Positions 1 through 5,636 of a DNA stretch of 9,427 nucleotides are shown here, one piece after another; the stretch's first letter is position 1; each line of letters begins with the position of its first letter. The position numbers and the translations under genes are program-made. The DNA comes from Robiginitomaculum sp. (GTDB taxonomy: Bacteria; Pseudomonadota; Alphaproteobacteria; Caulobacterales; Maricaulaceae). The DNA lies in NCBI GenBank assembly GCA_016765255.1, contig JAESQI010000309.1, forward strand, positions 1 through 9,427, in the 5' to 3' direction. Below the pieces are notes generated by a model, which was given only the letters and a program-made list of their open reading frames with translations, was not told the origin of the DNA and searched no databases.

Positions 1-18
1 AGTTGTTATAAAGGGAAG

Positions 19-252
19 GTCACAGTCCCCCCTCAAATATGGGGGGTCTGCAACCAAAATGGCGAACATCCACAAGGAAAGCTGGTCACAGTCCCCCCTC
101 AAATATGGGGGGTCTGCAACCCTGATTTTGTTTTCACAGCAGGTATGTTTGTCACAGTCCCCCCTCAAATATGGGGGGTCTGCAACGCTTGTGCGGGGGG
201 TTCGTCAATGGTTTCTGTCACAGTCCCCCCTCAAATATGGGGGGTCTGCAAC
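19..252 (-). CRISPR. CRISPR array, probable type VI (36-bp repeats, 30-bp spacers)
   Basis: Four identical 36-bp repeats lie at 19-54, 85-120, 151-186 and 217-252. The three complete spacers (55-84, 121-150, 187-216) are each exactly 30 bp and unrelated to each other. Bases 1-18 look like part of a fourth spacer, so the array continues beyond the left edge. Read on the minus strand, the repeat starts GTTGCAG, ends CTGTGAC and has six C and six G around an 8-nt loop. The outer 7-nt ends also pair, using two G-U wobbles that become A-C mismatches on the plus strand. This favours minus-strand transcription, the same direction as the HEPN effector at 364-1818. The repeat nearest that gene is undegraded, consistent with the leader being at the 252 side. 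A 36/30 architecture with a GTTG start is familiar from type VI-B arrays and also occurs in type II. The adjacent HEPN protein and absence of cas9 make type VI the better reading. Confidence 0.97.
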
Positions 253-317
253 AGGAGTTTTCTAAGCTATTGAAAAATAGAAGAAAAACCCCGTTGGATT
301 TATAAAAAACCGCGTGC

Positions 318-346
318 TTGATAGCTGATTATGCATGATATGTCCA
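318..346 (-). promoter_or_regulatory. Candidate array promoter in the leader
   Basis: On the minus strand, a -35-like TGGACA (341-346, five of six consensus bases) is followed after exactly 17 nt by a -10-like TATCAA (318-323, four of six). Transcription would begin near 311, giving about 60 nt of AT-rich leader before the first repeat at 252. It sits in the 111-nt gap between the effector stop codon and the array, where a leader promoter is expected. The -10 match is only moderate, so the array could instead be read through from the upstream gene. Confidence 0.35.
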
Positions 347-363
347 GTTTTTTTGCGTATTAT

Positions 364-1818
364 TCAATTCGAATTTTGTAAATTGATAGCGTCATCTCTA
401 GCTCGGCGTAAATCCTTTGCCCATTCTCCCATTAAATTTGTCACGTGACTGCGGTTATCCAGTCGCCATTTTTCACGGTTTGCGTATTTGTCTCGCATTG
501 GTTTTGACCAATACCTTATCACAATAGGCGGTGTGTGGTCTATGGCGTCACCATTTATATTTTTAACAGGGAAAGCCCAATGGTATTTTTGTTTATTAAA
601 CAGGCCGAAAATTTTTGAATACAAGTCGTTGATTTGCTCAAGTGGTGGGCCATGTGTTGCGATAATGTGCGGATGGAAATAGGCATTGAAAAAACATTCA
701 AACACCTGTTGCGGCGTAAAAATATTTCTCTGATGTGTAATGTGAAAGAAAGGCGTGTTATGGGCAATGCCATTGCGAACGGCACGCAAATTTCCTTGCA
801 CTGCCCCCACGCGGGCTTTTTTTTGGGCTTTGGTTAAACCGTTATCAGCGGCTTGCAAGCGAATACATGCCAAATTCAATATACGGTTGATATGGGTGGA
901 GGTTTCAAATACGGCTTCGATGTCGCGTTGAAAGTGGGGTGTATCTGTATCCAATAATGAGGTGATGTATTTTATATTTCCTGCGCCAAAGAAATAACAC
1001 CGGGTCTTGAACAAATGGAAATTATATCGGGGCCAACATCCTTCGGGGTAAAATTCATTGTATTTTTTATAAAAAGAATCCATTGCATTTTTACGGTTTT
1101 GGCGTTCGGCTTTGGAAAGGACTGTTTTTTTACCCGTCTTGCCATAATAGGCAAGGGAGGCCTCTGCCCGATCTTTACGGGCTTTGGAAAACACTGTGCG
1201 GACGGCCAGAGTATTGATGTTGTTTATGGTCTGCGTTTTGCTCAATCGCTTTTTGGCATGTTCCATACTGCCAATAAAATGTTGATGTTGTTTGGACGGC
1301 AGTAACAAACCGAGGGCGCGTAACACTTTAGTCTCTGTAAATCGTTTGCTTTTGCCAATTTTCCATTTTTGTAGGTAATTTCTTTTCAAGCGCATTTCGT
1401 CAATTAAGTCCAAAAAAGTGTCGAAAGTGATGGGGATGGCGTGTTCGGTCAATTTGCCTTTAAAGGCCTTTTTTCTTGTATCGGGGAGAGCGTTCATCAG
1501 GCTTTGGAAATCAGATGAAAATACTTCAAAATGCGCCGTCTTTCTTGCCGTAGACGAATACATAGCTTGCTTGAAGGTATCGCTTAAGAGGTCTTGTTTT
1601 GAAATCTCTTTCCGCTTTAGTTTTGTCGTTGAGTCTTCGTCAAGTTTTGCCAGACACGTAAGCAATATCTTTTTGCGTTTACCATCATTAAAGCAGTGCA
1701 AAAAAATGGACACAATATAAGTGTTGGCCATTTGCAAGAAGAACAAATAATGCGCGCGAAATTCGTCGTCATGCTCAAGTGACGATAAATTGGGAATTGC
1801 AGGGTTATTATTCGCCAT
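364..1818 (-). CDS. Compact single-HEPN Cas13-like RNA-guided ribonuclease (Cas13an-like)
   Basis: This is a 484-aa lysine/arginine-rich protein whose stop codon is 111 nt upstream of the CRISPR array on the same strand. Its only R-x4-H match is R348-N-G-I-A-H353, followed by N354 and two Phe, which resembles the C-terminal HEPN motif of Cas13 proteins (R-N-x-x-x-H). I checked every arginine; no second R-x4-H exists, although R92 and R264 each have a histidine at +4. Classical Cas13 enzymes are about 750-1300 aa with two HEPN motifs. A clade of roughly one third that size with one active site, Cas13an, has been described, and size, motif count and array fit it. The inferred role is crRNA-guided cleavage of phage RNA in the cytoplasm, with the same site maturing crRNA. 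The ATG at 1818 gives the longest frame and lies 32 nt after the MAPEG stop, but the Shine-Dalgarno is weak. No cas1 or cas2 is in the window. The main alternative is an Abi-type HEPN RNase that merely neighbours an array. Confidence 0.75.
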   Translation of the reverse strand: MANNNPAIPNLSSLEHDDEFRAHYLFFLQMANTYIVSIFLHCFNDGKRKKILLTCLAKLDEDSTTKLKRKEISKQDLLSDTFKQAMYSSTARKTAHFEVFSSDFQSLMNALPDTRKKAFKGKLTEHAIPITFDTFLDLIDEMRLKRNYLQKWKIGKSKRFTETKVLRALGLLLPSKQHQHFIGSMEHAKKRLSKTQTINNINTLAVRTVFSKARKDRAEASLAYYGKTGKKTVLSKAERQNRKNAMDSFYKKYNEFYPEGCWPRYNFHLFKTRCYFFGAGNIKYITSLLDTDTPHFQRDIEAVFETSTHINRILNLACIRLQAADNGLTKAQKKARVGAVQGNLRAVRNGIAHNTPFFHITHQRNIFTPQQVFECFFNAYFHPHIIATHGPPLEQINDLYSKIFGLFNKQKYHWAFPVKNINGDAIDHTPPIVIRYWSKPMRDKYANREKWRLDNRSHVTNLMGEWAKDLRRARDDAINLQNSN

Positions 1819-1850
1819 GAACCCAAAAAAAACGAATTGTTTTCACTCTC

Positions 1851-2243
1851 TTATATCACCACGCTAAACAGTAAATACCCTGCGATTGTGAGGAGGGATA
1901 ATCCGGTGAGGATCATGCCTATAAACCTGCCTTTGCTTTCGCCTGTTGTTTTTGTATAGCCAAATGCATGTAAAATTCTACCCGTCGTAAAGGCAATGCC
2001 AACCCCGTGGAGCCAATAGGGAGAGGCGCTTAATCCAGCCATGGCAAATATGCCAATTAGCGCCATGGGCGCATATTCAGTGAAATTACCATGCACACGG
2101 ATAGCGCGCTGCATGCTCTCACTGTCGCCGTCACCAAAAATAATTTTCTCGTTGTTACGTTGCCTGATGACCAAATAAGTCAATGTGAATAATATTAAAA
2201 TATTGATTGCGATATATAGCGCTGCGATTTCAAATAATGTCAT
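1851..2243 (-). CDS. MAPEG-family membrane protein
   Basis: This 130-aa protein has four predicted hydrophobic segments at about residues 4-26, 55-70, 75-92 and 107-127, the usual length and topology of bacterial MAPEG proteins (the fold shared with microsomal glutathione S-transferases). The loop motif R49-V-H-G-N-F-T-E-Y-A-P59 and the G-R-I-L-H-A-F-G stretch (88-95) are characteristic. It should sit in the inner membrane. A glutathione-dependent activity is possible by family analogy, but the substrate is unknown. An AAGGGGAA-type ribosome-binding site lies just before the ATG. The gene starts only 11 nt after the DsbA-like gene and ends 32 nt before the Cas13-like gene, so these are probably co-transcribed. 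A pairing of a thiol oxidoreductase with a MAPEG protein would make sense for glutathione or thiol chemistry. Confidence 0.88.
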   Translation of the reverse strand: MTLFEIAALYIAINILILFTLTYLVIRQRNNEKIIFGDGDSESMQRAIRVHGNFTEYAPMALIGIFAMAGLSASPYWLHGVGIAFTTGRILHAFGYTKTTGESKGRFIGMILTGLSLLTIAGYLLFSVVI

Positions 2244-2254
2244 AATGTTCCCCT

Positions 2255-2935
2255 TTATGTTTCTAAAACAGTCATAATGTCTTTGGAAGGTGTCGTCGAG
2301 GCTTTTTCTATTGCCTTTATATGGGCGTCTGGTGGTTGGCCGCCCGAGACGGCAAATGTTCCGTTATATATAAAAGCAGGGACGGAATTGATTCCGAGCT
2401 TTTGAAAGTAGGCCAGTTCATTTTGTACCGCTTGGCGGTCACGGCCAGCTTCTAATAGCTGCATGACCAAATCTCCGTCCATGCCATTATCATTGGCGAG
2501 ACTCACGAGGACATGATTGTCGCCTATGTCCTTTAACTCTTGGAAAAAAGCTTTAAAAAGACTCTCAGAAACGGCGTGGGATTTACCTTGGCCAGCCGCC
2601 CATTTCAAGAGTTGATGCGCTTTTAGGGTGTTTGGCCGAATGGGGATATCGTCAAATTTAAACTTGATACCAACAGGCTCTGCCGCCTGCTCCAAATGGG
2701 CCCGCATGGCTTTGAACTTATCACTGCGCCCAGTACCAAACTTTTTTTGCATATATTCGGGGTATGGAATCCCAGATTGGGGAATCCCCGCATCGAGCAT
2801 AAAGGGTCGCCAGTGGATTTGAATTTCTGTATCGGGCACTTGCGCTACGGCTTGGTCGAGATATGTTTTTCCTAGCCAACACCACGGACAAACAATGTCC
2901 GAGACAATATCAATAATGACGGGGTGCGAATTCAT
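2255..2935 (-). CDS. FrnE-like DsbA-family thiol oxidoreductase
   Basis: This 226-aa protein has a thioredoxin-fold start (residues 6-15, beta strand) followed at once by the active-site C16-P-W-C19, then an alpha-helical insertion. The C-terminal part contains the cis-proline loop S184-V-P186 and S197-G-G-Q-P-P-D203, close to the S-G-A-Q-P-P-E signature of FrnE-type proteins in the DsbA/2-hydroxychromene-2-carboxylate isomerase superfamily. There is no signal peptide, so it should be cytoplasmic, unlike true DsbA. FrnE relatives are linked to disulfide chemistry and oxidative-stress tolerance; the substrate here is unknown. The length is typical of FrnE proteins (about 210-240 aa). The upstream ribosome-binding site is poor, but the motif requires a start close to this ATG. 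It is followed after 11 nt by the MAPEG gene on the same strand. Confidence 0.88.
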   Translation of the reverse strand: MNSHPVIIDIVSDIVCPWCWLGKTYLDQAVAQVPDTEIQIHWRPFMLDAGIPQSGIPYPEYMQKKFGTGRSDKFKAMRAHLEQAAEPVGIKFKFDDIPIRPNTLKAHQLLKWAAGQGKSHAVSESLFKAFFQELKDIGDNHVLVSLANDNGMDGDLVMQLLEAGRDRQAVQNELAYFQKLGINSVPAFIYNGTFAVSGGQPPDAHIKAIEKASTTPSKDIMTVLET

Positions 2936-2987
2936 AGGGCTTTATAGAGAAGGCTTGACCAAAAGTAAAAGTCGCTTCACATTTTTG

Positions 2988-3089
2988 TTAGAAGAACAAC
3001 AATGACGGGATAAGCAAAAGCAGTAATGCCAAGCAAATCTGCCAAAACGGCACTTTGTCATTTCCGTAAGTTTCCAATTTAAACTGCAT
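2988..3089 (-). CDS. Predicted 33-aa single-span membrane small protein
   Basis: This short frame is preceded by GTAGGGCGCAT, so an AGGG ribosome-binding site lies about 6 nt before the ATG. The N-terminal half (residues 1-15) is polar and the C-terminal half (16-33) is almost entirely hydrophobic, ending in L-L-F-F, which fits a single membrane span. A perfect TATAAT lies 36 nt upstream. It is on the same strand as the FrnE-like gene, 52 nt ahead of it, and may lead that operon. I do not recognise the family. The combination of promoter, ribosome-binding site and ordered polar/hydrophobic halves is what supports it; length alone would not. Confidence 0.5.
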   Translation of the reverse strand: MQFKLETYGNDKVPFWQICLALLLLLIPSLLFF

Positions 3090-3124
3090 ATGCGCCCTAC
3101 ATAAACGAATCGGTGTCTCTATAT

Positions 3125-3155
3125 ATTATACGCCAATTAGGGGCATTTGGATCAA
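3125..3155 (-). promoter_or_regulatory. Promoter ahead of the small ORF and frnE-like operon
   Basis: On the minus strand there is a perfect TATAAT at 3125-3130. The best -35 candidate is TTGATC at 3150-3155 with a 19-nt spacer, longer than ideal. Transcription would begin near 3118, about 28 nt before the 33-aa ORF. It could drive the small ORF, frnE-like, MAPEG and possibly the Cas13-like genes, since all share a strand with gaps of 52, 11 and 32 nt. Confidence 0.45.
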
Positions 3156-3223
3156 TAATTCGTGTGAAAAGCGAGGTGGTCGCTAAAAATACTTTTAAAT
3201 CATAGTGTTAGATGTGAGACTGT

Positions 3224-4657
3224 CTAGGGACGGGTATGGATAAAATCAACCAGATCGTGGATGGCCTTGACATGCCCTTGCATTGGGTCATTGAGATCAA
3301 ACACTTGAATTTCCTCATGGGGTTGGATGCCCGTACCTTCCCAAACCATACCCTGATGATCTTTATAAACTTCATTTGAGAGTGTTATATCCCAACCATT
3401 TGGCAGAGTTTTGACTAATTTGTCCGACAAAGCCCCACGTGTGGCTTCGCCAATATGGGTGACATTGGGAAGGGATCGCAAGGACAGAATTGTCGTTTCA
3501 CCCGCACTTAATGTAATATTGCTGGTCAATACATAGACTGGGCCTAGAAATTTCACGCCTTTTGAAGGCTCAATAACATTTGTGAATGGTTTTGCCTCAG
3601 GAGCATCAAAAGCATGTTTTGAATATGCAGTGACAACAGTATCGGTAAATCGCCCTGCTATTGAACGGGCCAAATAATCATAACCACCATAATTTATACT
3701 CAAGTCGATTATAACGGCTTTTACATTATTTTCTTTAAATTGAACCAGCGCCGCTTCCATAGCTGCGTCCAACGCTTTTTGGTTAGTGTCAAAGCCTTCC
3801 GATTGTTTTTGATCTACAAAGCTACCAATATTCATCAAAGCAATATAGCCAATATCTACCGCAACAAGACCATATTGGATACGGCGGTTTGCGGTGAATG
3901 TGCCTTCCCCTTTGAGTAAGGTCTCCATCACATCGCCAAACCAATACCCTTCATGAAAAGTGGCGGCAGTTTCTCCAATACTTATATTTTCACGCTTTGC
4001 CATATTGTTTATGGCCTCGGCTATTTTTGGGGCCCCAGCCTCAAACCGCTGCCGTTGACCATCAATTTTCGCCTTAATTGCTACATGACCATCTTTAATA
4101 TTGCGGAGCATGTTTTGCATAATCTCAAATAATTCCGCATCAGATGTGTCGGGGTTTACTTTCGCTTGAGCATCTTTAGTTTCTTGCTGCCAATCGACAC
4201 CGTATAATTCGAAGAAGGCATAATGTTGGGAAAAATAACTGACAAAAGCATTCAGATTATTTATTGGCGTATTGGGAAATGGTGAATTGCAAATATTTGG
4301 GACAGCATTTCTCTTTTGAAATGTGTACGGATAAGGGTCAACCGAGCCCCATAATTGAAGCGTATTCCCGTCTTCCGATAAATTATAAAAATCATAAAAA
4401 TCGGCTATAGTTTCGTTGCCAATGTCTTCTTCAAGACAAAAATTAGGTGTGTGATCAAAATAACGATTTTTTTGTTTGCCAATTTCTATAATGAAACCGT
4501 ACCCGTTTGATTGCCAAATGCCTTCTAGTTTCGACACTTGGCCCATGATTGGTTGCTTGGTCACACTATTGTTTGTTTGTGTGCTGGCTTCTTTTGTCGA
4601 ACATGCGGATAGAAGAATTGTGCAACACATAAATAATAGGCCAAATCTATATTTCAT
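3224..4657 (-). CDS. S41-family (C-terminal-processing-like) peptidase lipoprotein
   Basis: This is a 477-aa protein. The N-terminus has a lipoprotein signal: basic residues, a hydrophobic core and the lipobox L16-S-A-C19, so it should be lipid-anchored in the envelope after cleavage before C19. Residues about 44-115 look like a small beta-rich domain. The S41 catalytic part follows. D189-G-H191 matches the D-G-H motif supplying the catalytic His of tricorn/IRBP-like S41 peptidases. A316-to-G325 is the I-D-L-x-x-N-x-G-G strand-turn. T378-S-N-I-T-L-S384-A-G-E387 holds the likely nucleophile S384. G441-T-G-I-Q-P446 is the C-terminal G-x-G-I-x-P motif. No clear PDZ domain is seen. The probable role is peptide or protein processing in the periplasm; the substrate is unknown. 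It is divergently transcribed from an Lrp/AsnC-type gene that may once have regulated it. Confidence 0.85.
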   Translation of the reverse strand: MKYRFGLLFMCCTILLSACSTKEASTQTNNSVTKQPIMGQVSKLEGIWQSNGYGFIIEIGKQKNRYFDHTPNFCLEEDIGNETIADFYDFYNLSEDGNTLQLWGSVDPYPYTFQKRNAVPNICNSPFPNTPINNLNAFVSYFSQHYAFFELYGVDWQQETKDAQAKVNPDTSDAELFEIMQNMLRNIKDGHVAIKAKIDGQRQRFEAGAPKIAEAINNMAKRENISIGETAATFHEGYWFGDVMETLLKGEGTFTANRRIQYGLVAVDIGYIALMNIGSFVDQKQSEGFDTNQKALDAAMEAALVQFKENNVKAVIIDLSINYGGYDYLARSIAGRFTDTVVTAYSKHAFDAPEAKPFTNVIEPSKGVKFLGPVYVLTSNITLSAGETTILSLRSLPNVTHIGEATRGALSDKLVKTLPNGWDITLSNEVYKDHQGMVWEGTGIQPHEEIQVFDLNDPMQGHVKAIHDLVDFIHTRP

Positions 4658-4707
4658 TGTTATCTCTACTTTGATGAGTGTGACGGAATGGGCTAGGCGT
4701 AAATCCG

Positions 4708-4716
4708 TTTATACCA
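4708..4716 (-). promoter_or_regulatory. Candidate extended -10 promoter for the S41 lipoprotein gene
   Basis: The minus strand carries TGGTATAAA, an extended -10 (TGn then TATAAA), about 50 nt before the start codon at 4657. No good -35 is seen, which is tolerable for extended -10 promoters. It lies in the divergent spacer with the Lrp/AsnC-type gene. Confidence 0.35.
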
Positions 4717-4758
4717 TAAATCTTACACTTAGTTTCGCCGAAATTAGTTGCAATAATA

Positions 4759-4780
4759 AACATATTCGTTGTAATATGTT
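4759..4780. promoter_or_regulatory. Perfect inverted repeat, probable Lrp/AsnC operator
   Basis: AACATATT (4759-4766) and AATATGTT (4773-4780) are exact reverse complements separated by 6 nt. The element ends 6 nt before the ATG of the divergent Lrp/AsnC-type gene. It overlaps a weak plus-strand promoter (TTGCAA 4748-4753, TAATAT 4772-4777, 18-nt spacer). AT-rich dyads next to the regulator's own start are typical autoregulatory sites in this family. Binding is inferred only. Confidence 0.45.
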
Positions 4781-4786
4781 CATATT

Positions 4787-5265
4787 ATGGTGAAAACAGT
4801 TATTTCAAACCCGCATAGACTAGATGATTTTGACAAAAATATTCTATCAATTGTGCAGGACGACAACCAACTTAGTCATAGCGAAATAGGGAAACGAGTG
4901 GGGCTATCTACATCAGCTGTACGGCGTCGTTTGTCGCATTTGCAATATCAGGGATCATTTTCAAAGACGTATCATTGGTTAAGCCTGACCATTTTAGTGT
5001 CACACTCATTGTTACACTGAGCTTTGGTGTGGAAAGCATAAAAGCCTATGATGCCTTTGATCAATTGGTTCTAGAAAGTCCAGAAATTCAACAAAGCTAT
5101 CATGTTGCAGGCTCTAATGATTATATTCTGATTATCCATGGGCCAAGTCTAATTTGGTATGAAGAATGGGCAAAACATATGTTTATGAGCAACCCAGCCA
5201 TTCGGCGATACAGTACGGCAGTTGTTTGGTCTTGTAAAAAGTTTCAAACTAAAATTAAACTCTAG
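4787..5265 (+). pseudogene. Lrp/AsnC-family transcription regulator, frameshifted
   Basis: Frame one from the ATG at 4787 encodes the N-terminal helix and winged HTH of an Lrp/AsnC protein (L12-D-D-F-D-K-N-I-L-S, then S30-to-H51 with S-E-I-G-K-R-V-G-L-S). It continues as nonsense and stops at 5020. The remainder, including the RAM ligand-binding domain (V-A-G-S-N-D-Y around 5107-5127 and a C-terminal P-A-I-R-R-Y-S-T stretch), is intact in a different frame up to the TAG at 5263-5265. Restoring one base in the GGG at 4951-4953 joins the two as Q-G-I-I-F-K-D-V-S, giving about 159 aa, the normal family length. The lesion is thus a single G deletion in a short homopolymer. It is either a real pseudogene or a sequence error. 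No Shine-Dalgarno precedes the ATG, so if functional it may be nearly leaderless. It would have been a DNA-binding regulator of itself and perhaps of the divergent lipoprotein gene. Confidence 0.85.
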
Positions 5266-5335
5266 TTTTTCTTTGTTCATTTATCGGGATTGATCTTTGG
5301 TGGCTAAAACCATGCACATTACTTCTCTGATATAC

Positions 5336-5522
5336 CCCCAAACATCTTCTCCCATTTATCTGTGACGGCCTTGACCACATCATCATCCATTTTGATCAAT
5401 TTCCCCCATTCGCGGTGGGTTTTGGGGGGAGTTTGTTGGTGGCGTCGAGGCCAATTTTAGAGCCGAGGCTTGGTTCGGGTGAGGCGAAATCCAGATAATC
5501 TATGGGAGTGTTTTCTATGATG
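5336..5522 (-). pseudogene. Decayed duplicate of the ubiD 3' end
   Basis: This 187-bp segment aligns with 6404-6591, the last ~62 codons of ubiD, in the same orientation. I count about 15 substitutions plus one single-base gap, roughly 91% identity. The copy still spells N-T-P-I-D-Y-L-D-F-A-S-P-E-P-S-L-G-S-K. The loss of one G in the run at 5424-5429 breaks the frame just after the L-P-P codons. Similarity fades beyond the ubiD stop on one side and ends abruptly at 5522 on the other. It has no start and should be non-functional. It may be the displaced original end of ubiD after an insertion, or a fragment left by an unequal duplication. The flanking stretch 5266-5335 holds nothing else I recognise. 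Confidence 0.9.
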
Positions 5523-5559
5523 ACTACTAATATGGCATGTTTGACGTATGATGCTTTAT

Positions 5560-5610
5560 AATGTCAATATATACTTGACAAATGGGGTTTGTCAATATAA
5601 TGTTGACATT
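5560..5610. promoter_or_regulatory. Nested dyad operator/promoter before the HTH gene
   Basis: Two perfect 8-bp inverted repeats share one centre at 5585. The inner arms are TTGACAAA (5575-5582) and TTTGTCAA (5588-5595); the outer arms are AATGTCAA (5560-5567) and TTGACATT (5603-5610). Four TTGACA-type half-sites therefore alternate in orientation. TTGACA (5575-5580) and TATAAT (5596-5601) are both perfect promoter hexamers but only 15 nt apart, and another TATAAT sits at 5557-5562. The arrangement suggests a promoter buried in a multi-dimer operator, probably for the downstream HTH protein itself. Confidence 0.55.
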
Positions 5611-5636
5611 GTTCAAGTTTGCAAAAGGAGATAAAA

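Noticed and set aside
59..265. Open frame of 68 aa across the array
   Set aside because: It is a by-product of the 66-bp repeat-spacer unit being divisible by three; the repeated S-Q-S-P-L-K-Y-G-G-S-A-T is just the translated CRISPR repeat.
1527..1560. A possible second HEPN motif in the Cas13-like protein at R92-K-T-A-H96
   Set aside because: The spacing is R-x3-H, not R-x4-H, and the context does not resemble a HEPN helix. It could at most be a degenerate remnant; R264-x3-H268 was rejected for the same reason.
488..1720. Several plus-strand open frames opposite the Cas13-like gene
   Set aside because: They are antisense shadows, with no ribosome-binding sites or recognisable domains.
4476..4793. 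Plus-strand 105-codon frame across the S41 gene start and divergent spacer
   Set aside because: It lies antisense to the lipoprotein signal region and ends over the Lrp/AsnC-type start; the two flanking genes explain the region better.
5541..5562. TTGACG with TATAAT as a promoter
   Set aside because: The spacer is only 10 nt, too short for a sigma-70 promoter.
5619..5636. TTG start upstream for the HTH gene
   Set aside because: Using it would place the AAAAGGAG ribosome-binding site inside the coding sequence; the ATG at 5637 is ideally spaced.
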